A DNA stretch of 64,000 nt from Chitinophaga barathri (GTDB lineage: Bacteria; Bacteroidota; Bacteroidia; Chitinophagales; Chitinophagaceae). The position numbers were made by a program, and so were the translations under genes. Where the stretch lies: the NCBI RefSeq assembly GCF_003807585.1, contig NZ_RMBX01000001.1, positions 62,001 through 126,000 on the forward strand. Reading direction: 5' to 3'. Every line of letters begins with the position of its first letter. Position 1 is the first letter of the stretch. The notes under the pieces were generated by a model. The model was not told the DNA's origin, ran no database searches, and saw nothing but the letters and a program-made list of their open reading frames with translations. Of this stretch, positions 45,534 through 55,920 are shown piece by piece.

Positions 45534-48086
45534 ATGAGTACCTACGAAAACAACAATCTCCGCTCCTATTGGCGGCTTTTGAGCAAAACCACCGCTTTTG
45601 GCAACGGAACCTGGTTATCCCGCCTGCTAAGATGGTTCCAGACCGCCGCGAAACTGATAACCCTGGTATTAAAAGACGCAGGGATAGAACTGATCTTCCT
45701 CCTGATCTTCTGGTATATCATTACCGTTATGGGCCAGGGCCGCGACCTTATTGTAAGCCTCTTTGAGCCCGACAGCATCTATTCCATCGACCGCATTTAC
45801 TGGACCATACTCAGCGCTATCAGCTTTTCCGTTTCCATGTGGATCATACCGGCCTTTTTGTTCCAGCAGCGGGACAGGGCCAATGCCGGGAGGCGCTTTT
45901 ATAAATCCATATTCAAACGCCACCTCTTTTTTATTCACCGTGTATTACCGTTGATCCCTTTCTGGCTCCTGGCATTCGTGTTGTTCAACGAAAAATATAT
46001 CGGCTTTCTTTTCATCGGCCTGTCGGTGATCCAGCTGATGCTGATGTTCCTGTTCCATGAAAAGGTAAAAGAGGAAAACCGGCGATGGTATGCAGTTGCT
46101 GTATTGATTTTGTTGGCGGCGGCTATTACCTGGTTCACCCTCATTTATAAAATTCAATACAGCGAAGCGAAGATAGCGCTGGCGGTGATCTTTTACCTGC
46201 TTGCGTTTCTCATGCATTATGTTTATTTGTTGGTAGACAGCCGGCTGCAGCGGGAACATCAAAGGGGGGACCATCCCCAGGTGAGTGCCTTCCGCAGGTA
46301 TAGCATTAACAGCTGGGTGTATGTTTCCCTGCTGGTACTGCATGTGTTTATCGTTTTAATGATATTCAATGCCCACAGCTGGTTCGAGATCGCACCGGAA
46401 TCGATGCTGTTGTATCTTTTTTCGCTGGATATATTTATTATCGACCTGGTGGTCTATTTTTTTAATGTCAGCGCCCGGAGGCGTTTTGTAGGGGCGGTAT
46501 TGTTTGTGCTGGTCGTGGCAGTCTATGGCTTCAGCACATCCTTTAATCTCAACCTGCGCCACTATACGCTGGACGGGATCAAAGACACCTCCATCCTTAA
46601 CCGGGCACAGCGCCTGACTTTTGAAGATAAATACAACGACCTGAAAAAAGAAATCATCGCGAATACCTCCGCAACACCCTATCCCATCATACTGGTCAGC
46701 GGAGAAGGCGGCGGCTCAAGGGCCGGCATGTGGTTCAGCGAAAACCTGATCAATTTTGATTATTATACCCGGGGTTCTTTCCGGAAGCACATCTTTTCCG
46801 TCTCCACCGTTTCAGGCAGCTCCGTGGGAGCCAGCACCGTCTATGCATTCTGGGACCTCACAGACGGCGGCGGCGTGGATGAGAAATGGCTGAGCCTGCC
46901 TTCAAAAGTCTATAACAACAACTTCGTTGGAAGCTCTATCAGCGGCCTGCTGCTGACCGATCTTTTGAAATTATTGCTTCCTTTCAGTACAAGTTTAACG
47001 GACCGCAACAACATCCTGCAGCAGGAAGAAGCGTTTTATACCCAGCGTGCATGCCTGGAAATTATGAAAGACACAGGCCTTGCCAGGAAAGTAAATATCC
47101 CCGACAGTGCAAGGATACTGAACAGGGACTTTATGAGTTTTTTCTATACAAGGGATAGCAGCGGGCTCGTCTTCAAAAAAGGCAGGCCGCTGGCATTTAT
47201 TAATACCTGCCGCAGCAACGACGGCCGCAGGGGAATATTTTCTCCCGTAAAACTCGGCAATGATTACTTTAACGACGCCATCGACATAGCGGGTTACCTC
47301 TATGAAGATTCTGTGTGCGATTACACCGGCACCAGGTTGTGCTTCAGCATCAAAAAAACGATATCACTGGGCCAGGTATGCAATAGCAGTGAACTGTTCC
47401 CCTTGTTCAGCGCCCCCGCTTACATAGACAGCCTGGGCAGCTTCGTGGACGGCGGCTATCATGAAAACACCGGCCTGAAAACAACGCTCGACATATACCA
47501 GAAGTTAAAAGAAATGCTGCAAAAAGACAGCCTGCAAGGGAAATACAAGATCTATATCGTTTATCTTAAGAACGGCTCTTCAGAAAAGGAACTGTATAAA
47601 CCACTTTCCTCAGAGATACCGATCGTACTTCCACTGAAAGCCTTTTCCAGCCAACCATTCCAGGGAAGCGCCTCGTATTTCGAGGAGAGGGCCAGGTATA
47701 TTGACAGCAGGGATTCAACCGCCTTAAACTATATAGTGGTAAAACTGGACAATCAAATGGTGATAGACAATACAGAGCCGGCCTTTGCTGATGCGGATAG
47801 TATCAAGATCGAAAGGGAGATACTAAACGACCTGAGCACTGGTATGGACACTTCAAAAAGAGAAGCCACGCTTAGATTTCCGCTGGCCAGATGGCTTTCA
47901 AACTCCGTTATCCGCAGAATGAGAATGAATGCTTCATTGTTCCGGCCAGGCAACGAAAAATTGATGTCGTTACTGAATACGGTTAACGCGGTCAACAGGA
48001 ATACTGAGCCTTCGCTGGATGTATTCAGGAACCTGAAGCCAAGTGCGGCGAGAACGCCGCGCAAAAGACCGGTGGCCAAAGAATGA
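45534..48086 (+). CDS. Polytopic membrane protein with patatin-like phospholipase domain
   Basis: 850 residues. The first 350 contain about nine transmembrane helices. A cytoplasmic or periplasmic patatin-like domain follows: oxyanion loop SGEGGGSRAG (389-398), nucleophile Ser430 in GSSVG (428-432), and catalytic Asp639 in the DGG motif (FVDGGYHENTG). Ser-Asp dyad hydrolases of this type cleave acyl chains from phospholipids. The unusual part is the long polytopic N-terminal region, since many patatins are soluble. The C-terminus is Arg/Lys-rich. It is slightly more AT-rich than its neighbours. Confidence 0.8.
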   Translation: MSTYENNNLRSYWRLLSKTTAFGNGTWLSRLLRWFQTAAKLITLVLKDAGIELIFLLIFWYIITVMGQGRDLIVSLFEPDSIYSIDRIYWTILSAISFSVSMWIIPAFLFQQRDRANAGRRFYKSIFKRHLFFIHRVLPLIPFWLLAFVLFNEKYIGFLFIGLSVIQLMLMFLFHEKVKEENRRWYAVAVLILLAAAITWFTLIYKIQYSEAKIALAVIFYLLAFLMHYVYLLVDSRLQREHQRGDHPQVSAFRRYSINSWVYVSLLVLHVFIVLMIFNAHSWFEIAPESMLLYLFSLDIFIIDLVVYFFNVSARRRFVGAVLFVLVVAVYGFSTSFNLNLRHYTLDGIKDTSILNRAQRLTFEDKYNDLKKEIIANTSATPYPIILVSGEGGGSRAGMWFSENLINFDYYTRGSFRKHIFSVSTVSGSSVGASTVYAFWDLTDGGGVDEKWLSLPSKVYNNNFVGSSISGLLLTDLLKLLLPFSTSLTDRNNILQQEEAFYTQRACLEIMKDTGLARKVNIPDSARILNRDFMSFFYTRDSSGLVFKKGRPLAFINTCRSNDGRRGIFSPVKLGNDYFNDAIDIAGYLYEDSVCDYTGTRLCFSIKKTISLGQVCNSSELFPLFSAPAYIDSLGSFVDGGYHENTGLKTTLDIYQKLKEMLQKDSLQGKYKIYIVYLKNGSSEKELYKPLSSEIPIVLPLKAFSSQPFQGSASYFEERARYIDSRDSTALNYIVVKLDNQMVIDNTEPAFADADSIKIEREILNDLSTGMDTSKREATLRFPLARWLSNSVIRRMRMNASLFRPGNEKLMSLLNTVNAVNRNTEPSLDVFRNLKPSAARTPRKRPVAKE

Positions 48087-48309
48087 GTATCCAAAGATCA
48101 TGACTTCGGAATAGTGTTACCGGGGACGGTCGTCCCGGGGATAGATGACTGGTTTACAAGGACATCGCCTATGTTCACCGGGATCCCCGGGAGGGTCCGA
48201 TATTGCCTGTCAGGAGGGCATTGGGTTATTTTTTAGCCTGTTAAAAGCAGAAATCCTAATTTTGCCGCTTAAATAAACAAAAGAGCACTCCGGTGGCAGC
48301 AGTGAAAGT

Positions 48310-49977
48310 ATGATTTCTTATTTTTTGGATAAATCGGTCAATGAAATTGTATTACCTGAAAGGTTTACTTTCCCTTTCTATTACGAGCCTCATCCGCTGG
48401 CAAAGATTGCCGCGGCTGAGCTACAGCATTACCTGGAAACTCAAACCGAACTTGATCATAATTTCGGACTAAATGCCGGTGAGGAAGGAGCTGCCATCGG
48501 GAAAATGTTTGGCGTCCTGGTTGTACAGGATACCGGGAAGAGACTGGGATACCTATCCGCTTTTTCAGGAAAACTGGCAGGCTCCAATGATCATCCGAAA
48601 TTTGTTCCGCCGGTTTTTGATATGCTGGCAGAGGACGGTTTTTTTCTCAAAGAGCTGGAAGTTATCAGCAGTATTAACGCCAGGGTAAAGGAAATAACCT
48701 CGGACGAATATTATCAACGCCTGAACCTTGACATCGAACGGCTATCAGCCGAATCCCTGCGGGAGATCTCAGCTTTAAAGGAACAATTAAAAAGTAATAA
48801 GGAAAACCGCAAGAAACTCCGGGAGAAGTTAAAGAACAGCCTGAGCCGGGAGGAATATGATATTGCCGAAGGGCAGCTGGTCAAACAGAGTTTGTGTGAC
48901 AAACACCAGCTCAGGACGATTACAAACAAGTGGGAAAGCCTCCTGGGAGACATACGAACAAGATTGGCTCAATTTGAGGTTAATATCGAAGCATTAAAAA
49001 ATGAACGAAAGGAAAGATCGGCTGCTTTGCAACAACAACTTTTCGATCAATATGTGTTTTTGAACAAAGATGGTAAAAACAAAAGCTTACAAGAGATCTT
49101 CAGCCTGACGCCTTTTGGTAAGCCGCCTTCGGCCGCAGGTGAATGTGCGATGCCCAAGTTGTTGCAATATGCGTTTAAGAGTGGCTACAAACCAATTGCG
49201 ATGGCGGAGTTCTGGTGGGGGGCCGCACCAAAATCCGAGGTTAGAAAACATAAACACTTTTATCCCGCCTGCACAGGTAAGTGCAAGCCTATTTTGGCGC
49301 ATATGCTTGAAGGCATGCCCGTTGATGAAAACCCGCTTTTACATGCCCCGAAAGAAACCGGCAAGCTGGAAATAGTGTATGAAGATGAAAGTTTTGTTGT
49401 AGTCAATAAGCCGGCCGGCTTACGCTCTGTACCGGGTGTTAATATACAGGATTCGGTCTATGCCAGGTTAAAACATATATTGGGAGATACTGAGCCCCTT
49501 ATCATTCACCGGCTGGATATGGATACATCGGGACTTTTAGTGGTGGCTAAAACCAGGGAAGCCCACAAACAGATCCAACGGCAATTTTTGCAACGTACAG
49601 TAAGTAAACGTTATACCGCGCTGCTTTCAAAAGTGATCGACCAGTCAGAGGGTGAGATCGATCTTCCCCTGATTACAGATTTTTTAAACCGGCCAAGACA
49701 GCTGGTCTGCTTTGAATCCGGCAAAAAAAGCGTGACGAAGTGGAAAGTGATCCAGCGGTACGAATCCATGACCAGGGTTGATTTTTGGCCGCTTACGGGA
49801 AGAAGCCATCAATTGCGTATGCATTCCGCTCATGAGCTGGGGCTGAATGCGCCGATCGTCGGTGATGATCTATATGGTACAGCGTCTGAAAGAATGTACC
49901 TGCATGCGGCTTACCTCGAATTTACGCATCCCGGGAATAAGGAGAAGGTGAGCTTTGAAGCAGAATGTGGTTTTTAA
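48310..49977 (+). CDS. RluA-family pseudouridine synthase with long N-terminal extension
   Basis: 555 residues. The C-terminal 200 residues are a RluA-type synthase: VVVNKPAGLRSVPG (about 366-379) and HRLDMDTSGLLVVAK with catalytic Asp403, then the TGRSHQLRMH segment. It isomerises uridines in rRNA or tRNA. The first 350 residues are an extension with a coiled coil (about 130-260, rich in KEQLKSNKENRKKLREKL) and a cysteine pair in YPACTGKCKP. This longer type exists in other bacteria, so the extension is not a recent fusion. The target site is unknown. Confidence 0.9.
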   Translation: MISYFLDKSVNEIVLPERFTFPFYYEPHPLAKIAAAELQHYLETQTELDHNFGLNAGEEGAAIGKMFGVLVVQDTGKRLGYLSAFSGKLAGSNDHPKFVPPVFDMLAEDGFFLKELEVISSINARVKEITSDEYYQRLNLDIERLSAESLREISALKEQLKSNKENRKKLREKLKNSLSREEYDIAEGQLVKQSLCDKHQLRTITNKWESLLGDIRTRLAQFEVNIEALKNERKERSAALQQQLFDQYVFLNKDGKNKSLQEIFSLTPFGKPPSAAGECAMPKLLQYAFKSGYKPIAMAEFWWGAAPKSEVRKHKHFYPACTGKCKPILAHMLEGMPVDENPLLHAPKETGKLEIVYEDESFVVVNKPAGLRSVPGVNIQDSVYARLKHILGDTEPLIIHRLDMDTSGLLVVAKTREAHKQIQRQFLQRTVSKRYTALLSKVIDQSEGEIDLPLITDFLNRPRQLVCFESGKKSVTKWKVIQRYESMTRVDFWPLTGRSHQLRMHSAHELGLNAPIVGDDLYGTASERMYLHAAYLEFTHPGNKEKVSFEAECGF

Positions 49978-50203
49978 TCATAGAACAAATAATATTATCT
50001 GATTTTTTGTGCCTCTTAATTAACTATTAATCAACTCAGTAATAGAAAACTTTTCATTTATCCAAAAACCCCTTAACTTCTCCATAGAAAATCCAACGAC
50101 GATTTAGCCCGGTGTTATATCCCTTTAATTTTCATTATATTTAATTATACAGGTAGAAAAACTTTATTAAGGTCCGCCAATACTCTCATTAAATTCGACG
50201 CTT

Positions 50204-53086
50204 ATGAATTGCTATCTATCCAGGCAAGCATGGCTCATTGTTTTGTTTATTTTTCTGTGCCAGTCCGCCTTCTCCCAAAACTCCCGTACCATTACCGGAA
50301 CTGTTGTTGACGCCACCACCGGCAAAGGATTGCAAGGCGTTTCCGTTTCCGTGAAAGGAGCCACTGCGGGCGCTATTACAGATGCCGGGGGTGCTTTCAA
50401 ATTCACCACGGGGCACTCCTTACCACTTACACTGCAGTTCTCTTCCGTTGGCTACAAACCGGAAGAAGCCTCTGTTACGGATGCTTCCGTAAGTGTGAAC
50501 ATACAGCTCTCTTCCACGGAGATCCTGGGAAAAGAGGTGGTAGTATCTGCCAGCAGGGTGGCGGAAAGTATCCTGCAATCGCCCGTATCAATTGAAAAGC
50601 TGGACATCAGGGCCATTAAAGCAACGCCCGCTCCTTCTTTTTACGATGCCCTGGCCAACATGAAAGGGGTGGAAATGAGCACACAGAGCCTCACCTTCAA
50701 ATCCGTTAACACCCGCGGTTTCAACAGCAACGGCAATACCCGCATGCTGCAGCTGATAGACGGTATGGATAACCAGGCCCCCGGCCTCAACTTCTCCGTA
50801 GGTAACATCGTGGGGATCACGGAACTGGATATGGATAATGTGGAAGTACTGCCCGGCGCAGCCTCTGCCCTATACGGGCCCAATGCCCTCAACGGTATTG
50901 TACTGCTGAACAGCAAAAGCCCCTTCCAGTACCAGGGCCTCAGCGCCAATATCAAAACCGGCCTGCTCAATGAATCAGGCAGAAGCAAAAGCAGTACGGG
51001 TTATTATGATGTATCTGTTCGTTATGCCAAAGCCTTCAACGATAAGTTTGCCTTTAAGGTCAACTTCAGTTATATAAAAGCCGATGACTGGCAGGCGTAT
51101 GACAACCGTGACCAGAGCCTCCTGAACGGCAGCAGCCTTAAAAACACCGGCCATACCGCTAACCCCGGTTACAATGGCGTGAACACCTACGGAGATGAAA
51201 CGAATGTGAACATGAAAGGGTCCCTGCGCTCTACGGCTATGACCACCGGTAATCCGCTCGGCAATGGTATTGCAGCGCTTTCTGCTGCCACCGGCGGGCT
51301 TATCAGCCGTGAGCAGATCTACAATGCCATCATGCCGGATTCCAACAATGCTTATGTATCCCGTACCGGCTACGACGAACGCAATCTCGCGGACTATGAT
51401 ACCAAGAACCTGAAAGCGAATGTGGCCCTCCACTATAAGTTCAACAGCAACCTGGAGTTATTAGGCCAGGGAAGTTACGGTACCGGCACCACCGTGTATA
51501 CAGGCGCAGACCGTTACTCCATCAAGAATTTCAGGATGGGGCAATATAAGATAGAACTGCGTGCGGATAATTTCTACGTACGTGCCTATACCACACAGGA
51601 ACGTTCCGGCGACTCCTATGCCATCGGTACTTTGGGCGCAGGGATCAACGAAGCATGGAAACCCAGCACTACCTGGTTCCAGCAATATTTCGGCACTTAT
51701 GCAGGTGGCTCCTTACAAACCTTCAGTACAGCCTTCCAGCAGGCGTTGGGAGGCGGTCAGACTCCCGCACAAGCCTTTGCCACCGCTACAGCCGCCGCCC
51801 AGGGCGGCTCCTCCAACTTCCACAATGCCGCAAGGAACACAGCGGACCAGGGCCGTTTACTACCCGGTACTCCTGAGTTTGAAACAGCAGCACAAAAAGT
51901 AAAAGACAAACCTATTCCTGGTGACGCAACCGGCGTAGGCGCTAAGTTCAATGATAAGACCAACCTTTACCAGGGAGAGTTCATGTACAATTTCAAAAAC
52001 CAGGTCTCCTTCATGGAACTGATGGTAGGTGGAAACATCAGGCAATATGATCTCAACTCTGATGGTACCATCTTCGCCAAAGATGATAACGGGGAAGAAT
52101 TCAATATCCTGGAATACGGCGGTTACCTTCAGATCGGTAAAAGACTGCTGAACGATCAGCTGAAGCTCACCGGCGCATTGCGGTACGACAAGAATGAAAA
52201 CTTCGAAGGCCAGTTCAGCCCCCGCCTTTCCGCAGTATTCACATTCCTGCAAACACATAATATCCGTGCATCTTATCAAACCGGTTTCCGCATCCCGACC
52301 ACCCAGGATCAATACATAGATCTGCTCACACCACAGGCAAGGCTGATCGGCGGTTTGCCCTTCCTCCGCGAAAGGTACGGCCTCAACACAGGCCCGGTGT
52401 ACACGCTGGAATCCGTACAGGCAGGCGCTCCGCAGCAATATACTTTCAAAGAGTTCAAGCCTGAAAAAATAGTAGCGTTTGAACTGGGATACAAAGCCCT
52501 CATCGCCAATAAACTGGTGATAGATGCTTACGTGTATACCAATACCTTTAAAAACTTCAACGGTGTGCAGATACTGGTACAACCGACCAGCCCCACCACA
52601 CGGAATATATACTCCGTACCGGTGAATTTCGAAAAAGATATAAAATCCTGGGGATGGGCGCTGGGCCTGGATTACAACCTGCCGCTACAATTTGTTGCAG
52701 GGGGGAACGTATCTTATAACGAACTCAGTAATGAAGAAGACCTGGGTAGTTTCCAGGCCATGTATAACACTCCCAAAGTGCGCTACAATATCTATGTGGG
52801 CAACCGGAACATTGCACGGTCCTTCTTCAGCTTTAATGTTACATGGAGATGGCAGGATAAATTCACCTGGTCTTCTTCCTTCGTAGGGCCGGCTGTAAGA
52901 GCTGCGAACCTGGGAGAGATCCCTGCTTTCGGTACGCTGGATGCACAGATCAGCAAACTGTTCCCCAAACCTAAGGTGACTGTGAAAATAGGTGCTGCGA
53001 ATCTTACGCAGAACACCTATATCCAGTCATGGGGTAACCCAACCGTGGGCGCGCAGTACTATGCTTCCATCGGTTACAATCTCTAG
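50204..53086 (+). CDS. TonB-dependent outer-membrane receptor
   Basis: 960 residues. A signal peptide ends near residue 24. A carboxypeptidase-regulatory-like domain (about 27-105, TITGTVVDATTGKGLQGVSV) is followed by the plug domain (about 120-235, VEVLPGAASALYGPNALNG) and the 22-strand barrel ending in aromatic-rich QYYASIGYNL. Receptors with this extension import large or scarce nutrients by TonB energy. No SusD-like partner gene is next to it, so it is not a classical polysaccharide SusCD pair. It has its own AT-rich upstream region and a terminator downstream. Confidence 0.9.
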   Translation: MNCYLSRQAWLIVLFIFLCQSAFSQNSRTITGTVVDATTGKGLQGVSVSVKGATAGAITDAGGAFKFTTGHSLPLTLQFSSVGYKPEEASVTDASVSVNIQLSSTEILGKEVVVSASRVAESILQSPVSIEKLDIRAIKATPAPSFYDALANMKGVEMSTQSLTFKSVNTRGFNSNGNTRMLQLIDGMDNQAPGLNFSVGNIVGITELDMDNVEVLPGAASALYGPNALNGIVLLNSKSPFQYQGLSANIKTGLLNESGRSKSSTGYYDVSVRYAKAFNDKFAFKVNFSYIKADDWQAYDNRDQSLLNGSSLKNTGHTANPGYNGVNTYGDETNVNMKGSLRSTAMTTGNPLGNGIAALSAATGGLISREQIYNAIMPDSNNAYVSRTGYDERNLADYDTKNLKANVALHYKFNSNLELLGQGSYGTGTTVYTGADRYSIKNFRMGQYKIELRADNFYVRAYTTQERSGDSYAIGTLGAGINEAWKPSTTWFQQYFGTYAGGSLQTFSTAFQQALGGGQTPAQAFATATAAAQGGSSNFHNAARNTADQGRLLPGTPEFETAAQKVKDKPIPGDATGVGAKFNDKTNLYQGEFMYNFKNQVSFMELMVGGNIRQYDLNSDGTIFAKDDNGEEFNILEYGGYLQIGKRLLNDQLKLTGALRYDKNENFEGQFSPRLSAVFTFLQTHNIRASYQTGFRIPTTQDQYIDLLTPQARLIGGLPFLRERYGLNTGPVYTLESVQAGAPQQYTFKEFKPEKIVAFELGYKALIANKLVIDAYVYTNTFKNFNGVQILVQPTSPTTRNIYSVPVNFEKDIKSWGWALGLDYNLPLQFVAGGNVSYNELSNEEDLGSFQAMYNTPKVRYNIYVGNRNIARSFFSFNVTWRWQDKFTWSSSFVGPAVRAANLGEIPAFGTLDAQISKLFPKPKVTVKIGAANLTQNTYIQSWGNPTVGAQYYASIGYNL

Positions 53087-53122
53087 CTTTAATGGCGCTG
53101 CCGGTAAATTTGATAAAATGAC

Positions 53123-53148
53123 AAAAGGCCGGCAAATGCGGCCTTTTT
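53123..53148 (+). terminator. Intrinsic terminator after the TonB receptor gene
   Basis: AAAAGGCCG pairs with CGGCCTTTT around a 7-base loop and is followed by more T and AT. It lies 37 bp after the stop codon. Confidence 0.8.
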
Positions 53149-53184
53149 ATTGAGTAACATAATCCTTCTTTGGTAAGGATTTCA

Positions 53185-53240
53185 ACCGTGCCCAGAACAG
53201 GAATCGAACCTGCACTCCGTTGCCGAAACAAGATTTTGAG
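53185..53240 (-). repeat. Island attachment repeat: truncated copy of tRNA-Leu 3' part
   Basis: It is identical to 56794-56849. It lacks the 5' half of the tRNA (D arm and acceptor 5' strand) and so cannot fold into a tRNA. Outside it (53161-53181) a 7-bp-stem hairpin is probably the original downstream end of the tRNA transcript. Confidence 0.85.
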
Positions 53241-53333
53241 ACGCAGTTTTTCCCTTCCCTGACTGAACCAGCAAATACATTAAAACTATTAATTTAGATT
53301 CATCAACCCCACAATAAAGTAAATCTATACCCC

Positions 53334-54488
53334 ATGAAACAATTGTTGTTACTATTATTTATATCCTTCCCTTTCCCAATAATGGCACAAAGGACACCGA
53401 CGAAAGATACAACTGCACGGATGCCTTCTGACACTACTCTCCAAAAGGCGCCTGATGCTCCACCGACCAAATATAAATCCACAAAAGACCCAACGAAGTC
53501 TTTTGGCATAGTCGTAGATCAAGACTTCTTCACTCCCCAGAATGAAGATAGAAACTATACGATGGGACTAAGTTTTAATTTCACAGCACCAATTACCGAT
53601 AAGTGGTATTTTGGACTTCCGTGGCTTCGTAATCAAGTAGACTGGCTATTCGGACTGCGGGAATGGCACAAATATGATGGTATTTCCGTTTCTGGTTTGC
53701 AGTTATTTAATGGATCCTTTACTCCCCGGAATATTGAGTCCGAAGTACCCGTACGCGACGACCGGCCTTATGCAAGTATTACAGCTTTGTCAAGCAGCCG
53801 CCTGACATATTTTGGCGATAATCGTGATTTGACAAAACAGTATGCCATATCAAGCCGATTGGCTATTGGTATATTAGGAACAAGGATATCGGAGGTCTTT
53901 CAATCCTGGGTTCACCGGCAATTTTTCCCAAAAACACGTGCTGAACCTGTGGGATGGCCGACACAAATCTCCGACGGAGGTGAGCCAACTATATTGTATC
54001 AAATTCAATTCATTAAACCGATATTTAATGTGAGGCCTTACGACAGCAATTTAAAAGCAATCGAGGCCTCCTGGTTGTTAGAGGCAAACCTTGGATACTA
54101 TACGAACATGGCCACGGGGATTAGTTTCCGCCTTGGTCGCTTCAGTATTCCGTATTGGCGAATGAACCACTCAAGCATGACTGTATCAAACCAAGCGGCA
54201 AAAGACCCCAAAACAGACAGAAAGTTCGAATTTAACTTCTTTACCCAGTTTAGGGGACGTGCAGTACTATATAACGCCTTGCTAACAGGTCAATTTAGAA
54301 AAAATGAGTATGAGTTATCTAGGGAACAGGTAAATCGCTTCATTGTGGAAGCTGAAGCAGGTTTGCTAGTAGGTTTTCAAAAATTCACTCTTGTATTTGA
54401 ACCCTATATTCTACGAACATCAGAAATAGCTCTGCCGCTAGCCCGCAATCATTCCTGGGGGAGTGCGGCCATCACTTATTCCTGGTAA
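53334..54488 (+). CDS. LpxR-family lipid A deacylase-like outer-membrane protein
   Basis: 384 residues with a signal peptide (MKQLLLLLFISFPFPIMAQ). After a polar linker, FGIVVDQDFFTPQNEDRNYTMG (about residues 61-82) and the later VRDDRPYASITAL motif match the LpxR (DUF2219) family. LpxR is an outer-membrane barrel that removes the 3'-acyloxyacyl chain from lipid A with help of calcium. The strand-rich remainder and C-terminal aromatic (ITYSW) fit a barrel. It is inside the AT-rich island and is followed by the protease gene after 11 bp, suggesting one operon. The family is best known from Proteobacteria but also annotated in Bacteroidota. Confidence 0.8.
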   Translation: MKQLLLLLFISFPFPIMAQRTPTKDTTARMPSDTTLQKAPDAPPTKYKSTKDPTKSFGIVVDQDFFTPQNEDRNYTMGLSFNFTAPITDKWYFGLPWLRNQVDWLFGLREWHKYDGISVSGLQLFNGSFTPRNIESEVPVRDDRPYASITALSSSRLTYFGDNRDLTKQYAISSRLAIGILGTRISEVFQSWVHRQFFPKTRAEPVGWPTQISDGGEPTILYQIQFIKPIFNVRPYDSNLKAIEASWLLEANLGYYTNMATGISFRLGRFSIPYWRMNHSSMTVSNQAAKDPKTDRKFEFNFFTQFRGRAVLYNALLTGQFRKNEYELSREQVNRFIVEAEAGLLVGFQKFTLVFEPYILRTSEIALPLARNHSWGSAAITYSW

Positions 54489-54499
54489 AATATTTCTCC

Positions 54500-55786
54500 A
54501 TGAGTTATCAAATCTACATACAGGGCCAGAAATATTCTATACATGGCAAGAGTAAGCCTGTTAGAAACGACATGCCATCAACTTTAATCGTAAAATTTCG
54601 CGGTGGGTTATCGGATAGTGTCAAAGCATTTAACTTGATTAACGGAATATCAAAAATACGGCGTATATGGGGAAATGATCTTATATATCTATGCACATTT
54701 AAGCAGATGCCTTTAAGACAACTCAGCGATTTAGCAAAAGCATATCATGATTCCGGCGTGGCATCTTTTGCTGAACCACATATGATGACAACAATCCGGC
54801 GCGAATCTCCTTTCAACGATCCATTATATGCGAAACAATGGTACTTTGAGAATAACGGTCAAATGGGAGGCGTGCCTGGTGTAGACATCGGCATTGTCAA
54901 AGCCTTGCAATTCATTAAAGAGCAAAATATAGATGTAAACTATAGTATAAAACTAGCCGTACTGGACGAAGGGGTTGATATTAAGCATCCAGAATTCTCA
55001 GACAAAGGAATGTTCTATGGCAACTTCAGCATGTACGGTGACAGGAAAAACCCGCTCCCCTTGCTGGAGGATCATCATGGTACAAATGTGGCGGGCGTAA
55101 TTGCGGCAGTACAGAAAAATCAACGCGGTATTGCCGGTATCAATCCTTTTGTCCAGATTATGATAGGACGGATATACTATACAGAAGGAGGGCCACATGT
55201 AGATCCACTACGGATAGCCGATGGCATTCGCATAGCTGTCGACAGAGGAGCGCAGGTTATCAATCTTAGCTGGAGGTTAAAAAATTTCTCTCCTGTAGTG
55301 GCTGATGCCATCCGTTATGGCTACGATAAAGGCATACTATTTTGCGCGGCTGCGGGAAACTACATGAGCAGGAATGGACTGAAAGAAGTAGCCTTTCCAG
55401 GAATGATGGACGAAGTAATTACTGTAGGTGCGTGCAATCACCGGGGGGAATGGACCAATTTATCGAATACGCCGGCGGATGCCCGCTTCGGCTCCTGCTA
55501 TGGGCGCGAAATGGATATTCTTGCTCCGGGACTTTACATTCCAACTACTATGAATGACGGAGGCTACACATACAATTTTTTTGGAACAAGTGCCGCTACG
55601 GCAATTGTATCGGCGGTGGCCGCTTTGGTCTTGGCCGTGCGTCCGAGCCTGACAGCTATACAAGTGCGCGAAATACTGTTATCAACTTGTGATGAGGTAT
55701 ACGGCGATTCAACCATTCCATATTTTCACAGGGCAGGTTATGGACGCATCAATGCATTCAAAGCAGTCAAAAAAGCGTTATCATAA
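54500..55786 (+). CDS. Subtilisin-like (S8) serine protease
   Basis: 428 residues. A propeptide-like region (about 25-90) precedes the catalytic domain. The triad is Asp156 (LDEGVDIKHPEF), His193 (DHHGTNVAGVI) and Ser364 (FFGTSAATAIVSA); the oxyanion Asn lies in CAAAGNYMSRNG. The protein lacks a typical signal peptide and has no sorting domain, so it may act inside the cell or leave by another route. It lies 11 bp downstream of the LpxR-like gene inside the island. The substrate is unknown. Confidence 0.9.
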   Translation: MSYQIYIQGQKYSIHGKSKPVRNDMPSTLIVKFRGGLSDSVKAFNLINGISKIRRIWGNDLIYLCTFKQMPLRQLSDLAKAYHDSGVASFAEPHMMTTIRRESPFNDPLYAKQWYFENNGQMGGVPGVDIGIVKALQFIKEQNIDVNYSIKLAVLDEGVDIKHPEFSDKGMFYGNFSMYGDRKNPLPLLEDHHGTNVAGVIAAVQKNQRGIAGINPFVQIMIGRIYYTEGGPHVDPLRIADGIRIAVDRGAQVINLSWRLKNFSPVVADAIRYGYDKGILFCAAAGNYMSRNGLKEVAFPGMMDEVITVGACNHRGEWTNLSNTPADARFGSCYGREMDILAPGLYIPTTMNDGGYTYNFFGTSAATAIVSAVAALVLAVRPSLTAIQVREILLSTCDEVYGDSTIPYFHRAGYGRINAFKAVKKALS

Positions 55787-55920
55787 TTTATAGCATCTGG
55801 TCTGTCTCTTGGATTTCAACAATTAGACAGCATTTACTATCCTATTGAAGAGAGATAGCAAAGCCAACCTGCTATACTTTTACAAATAATAGGAACCACG
55901 CTTTGCGCGATACCTTATTC

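Noticed and set aside
53185..53240. Second tRNA-Leu gene
   Set aside because: Only the part from the anticodon loop to the 3' end is present, so it cannot form acceptor and D stems.
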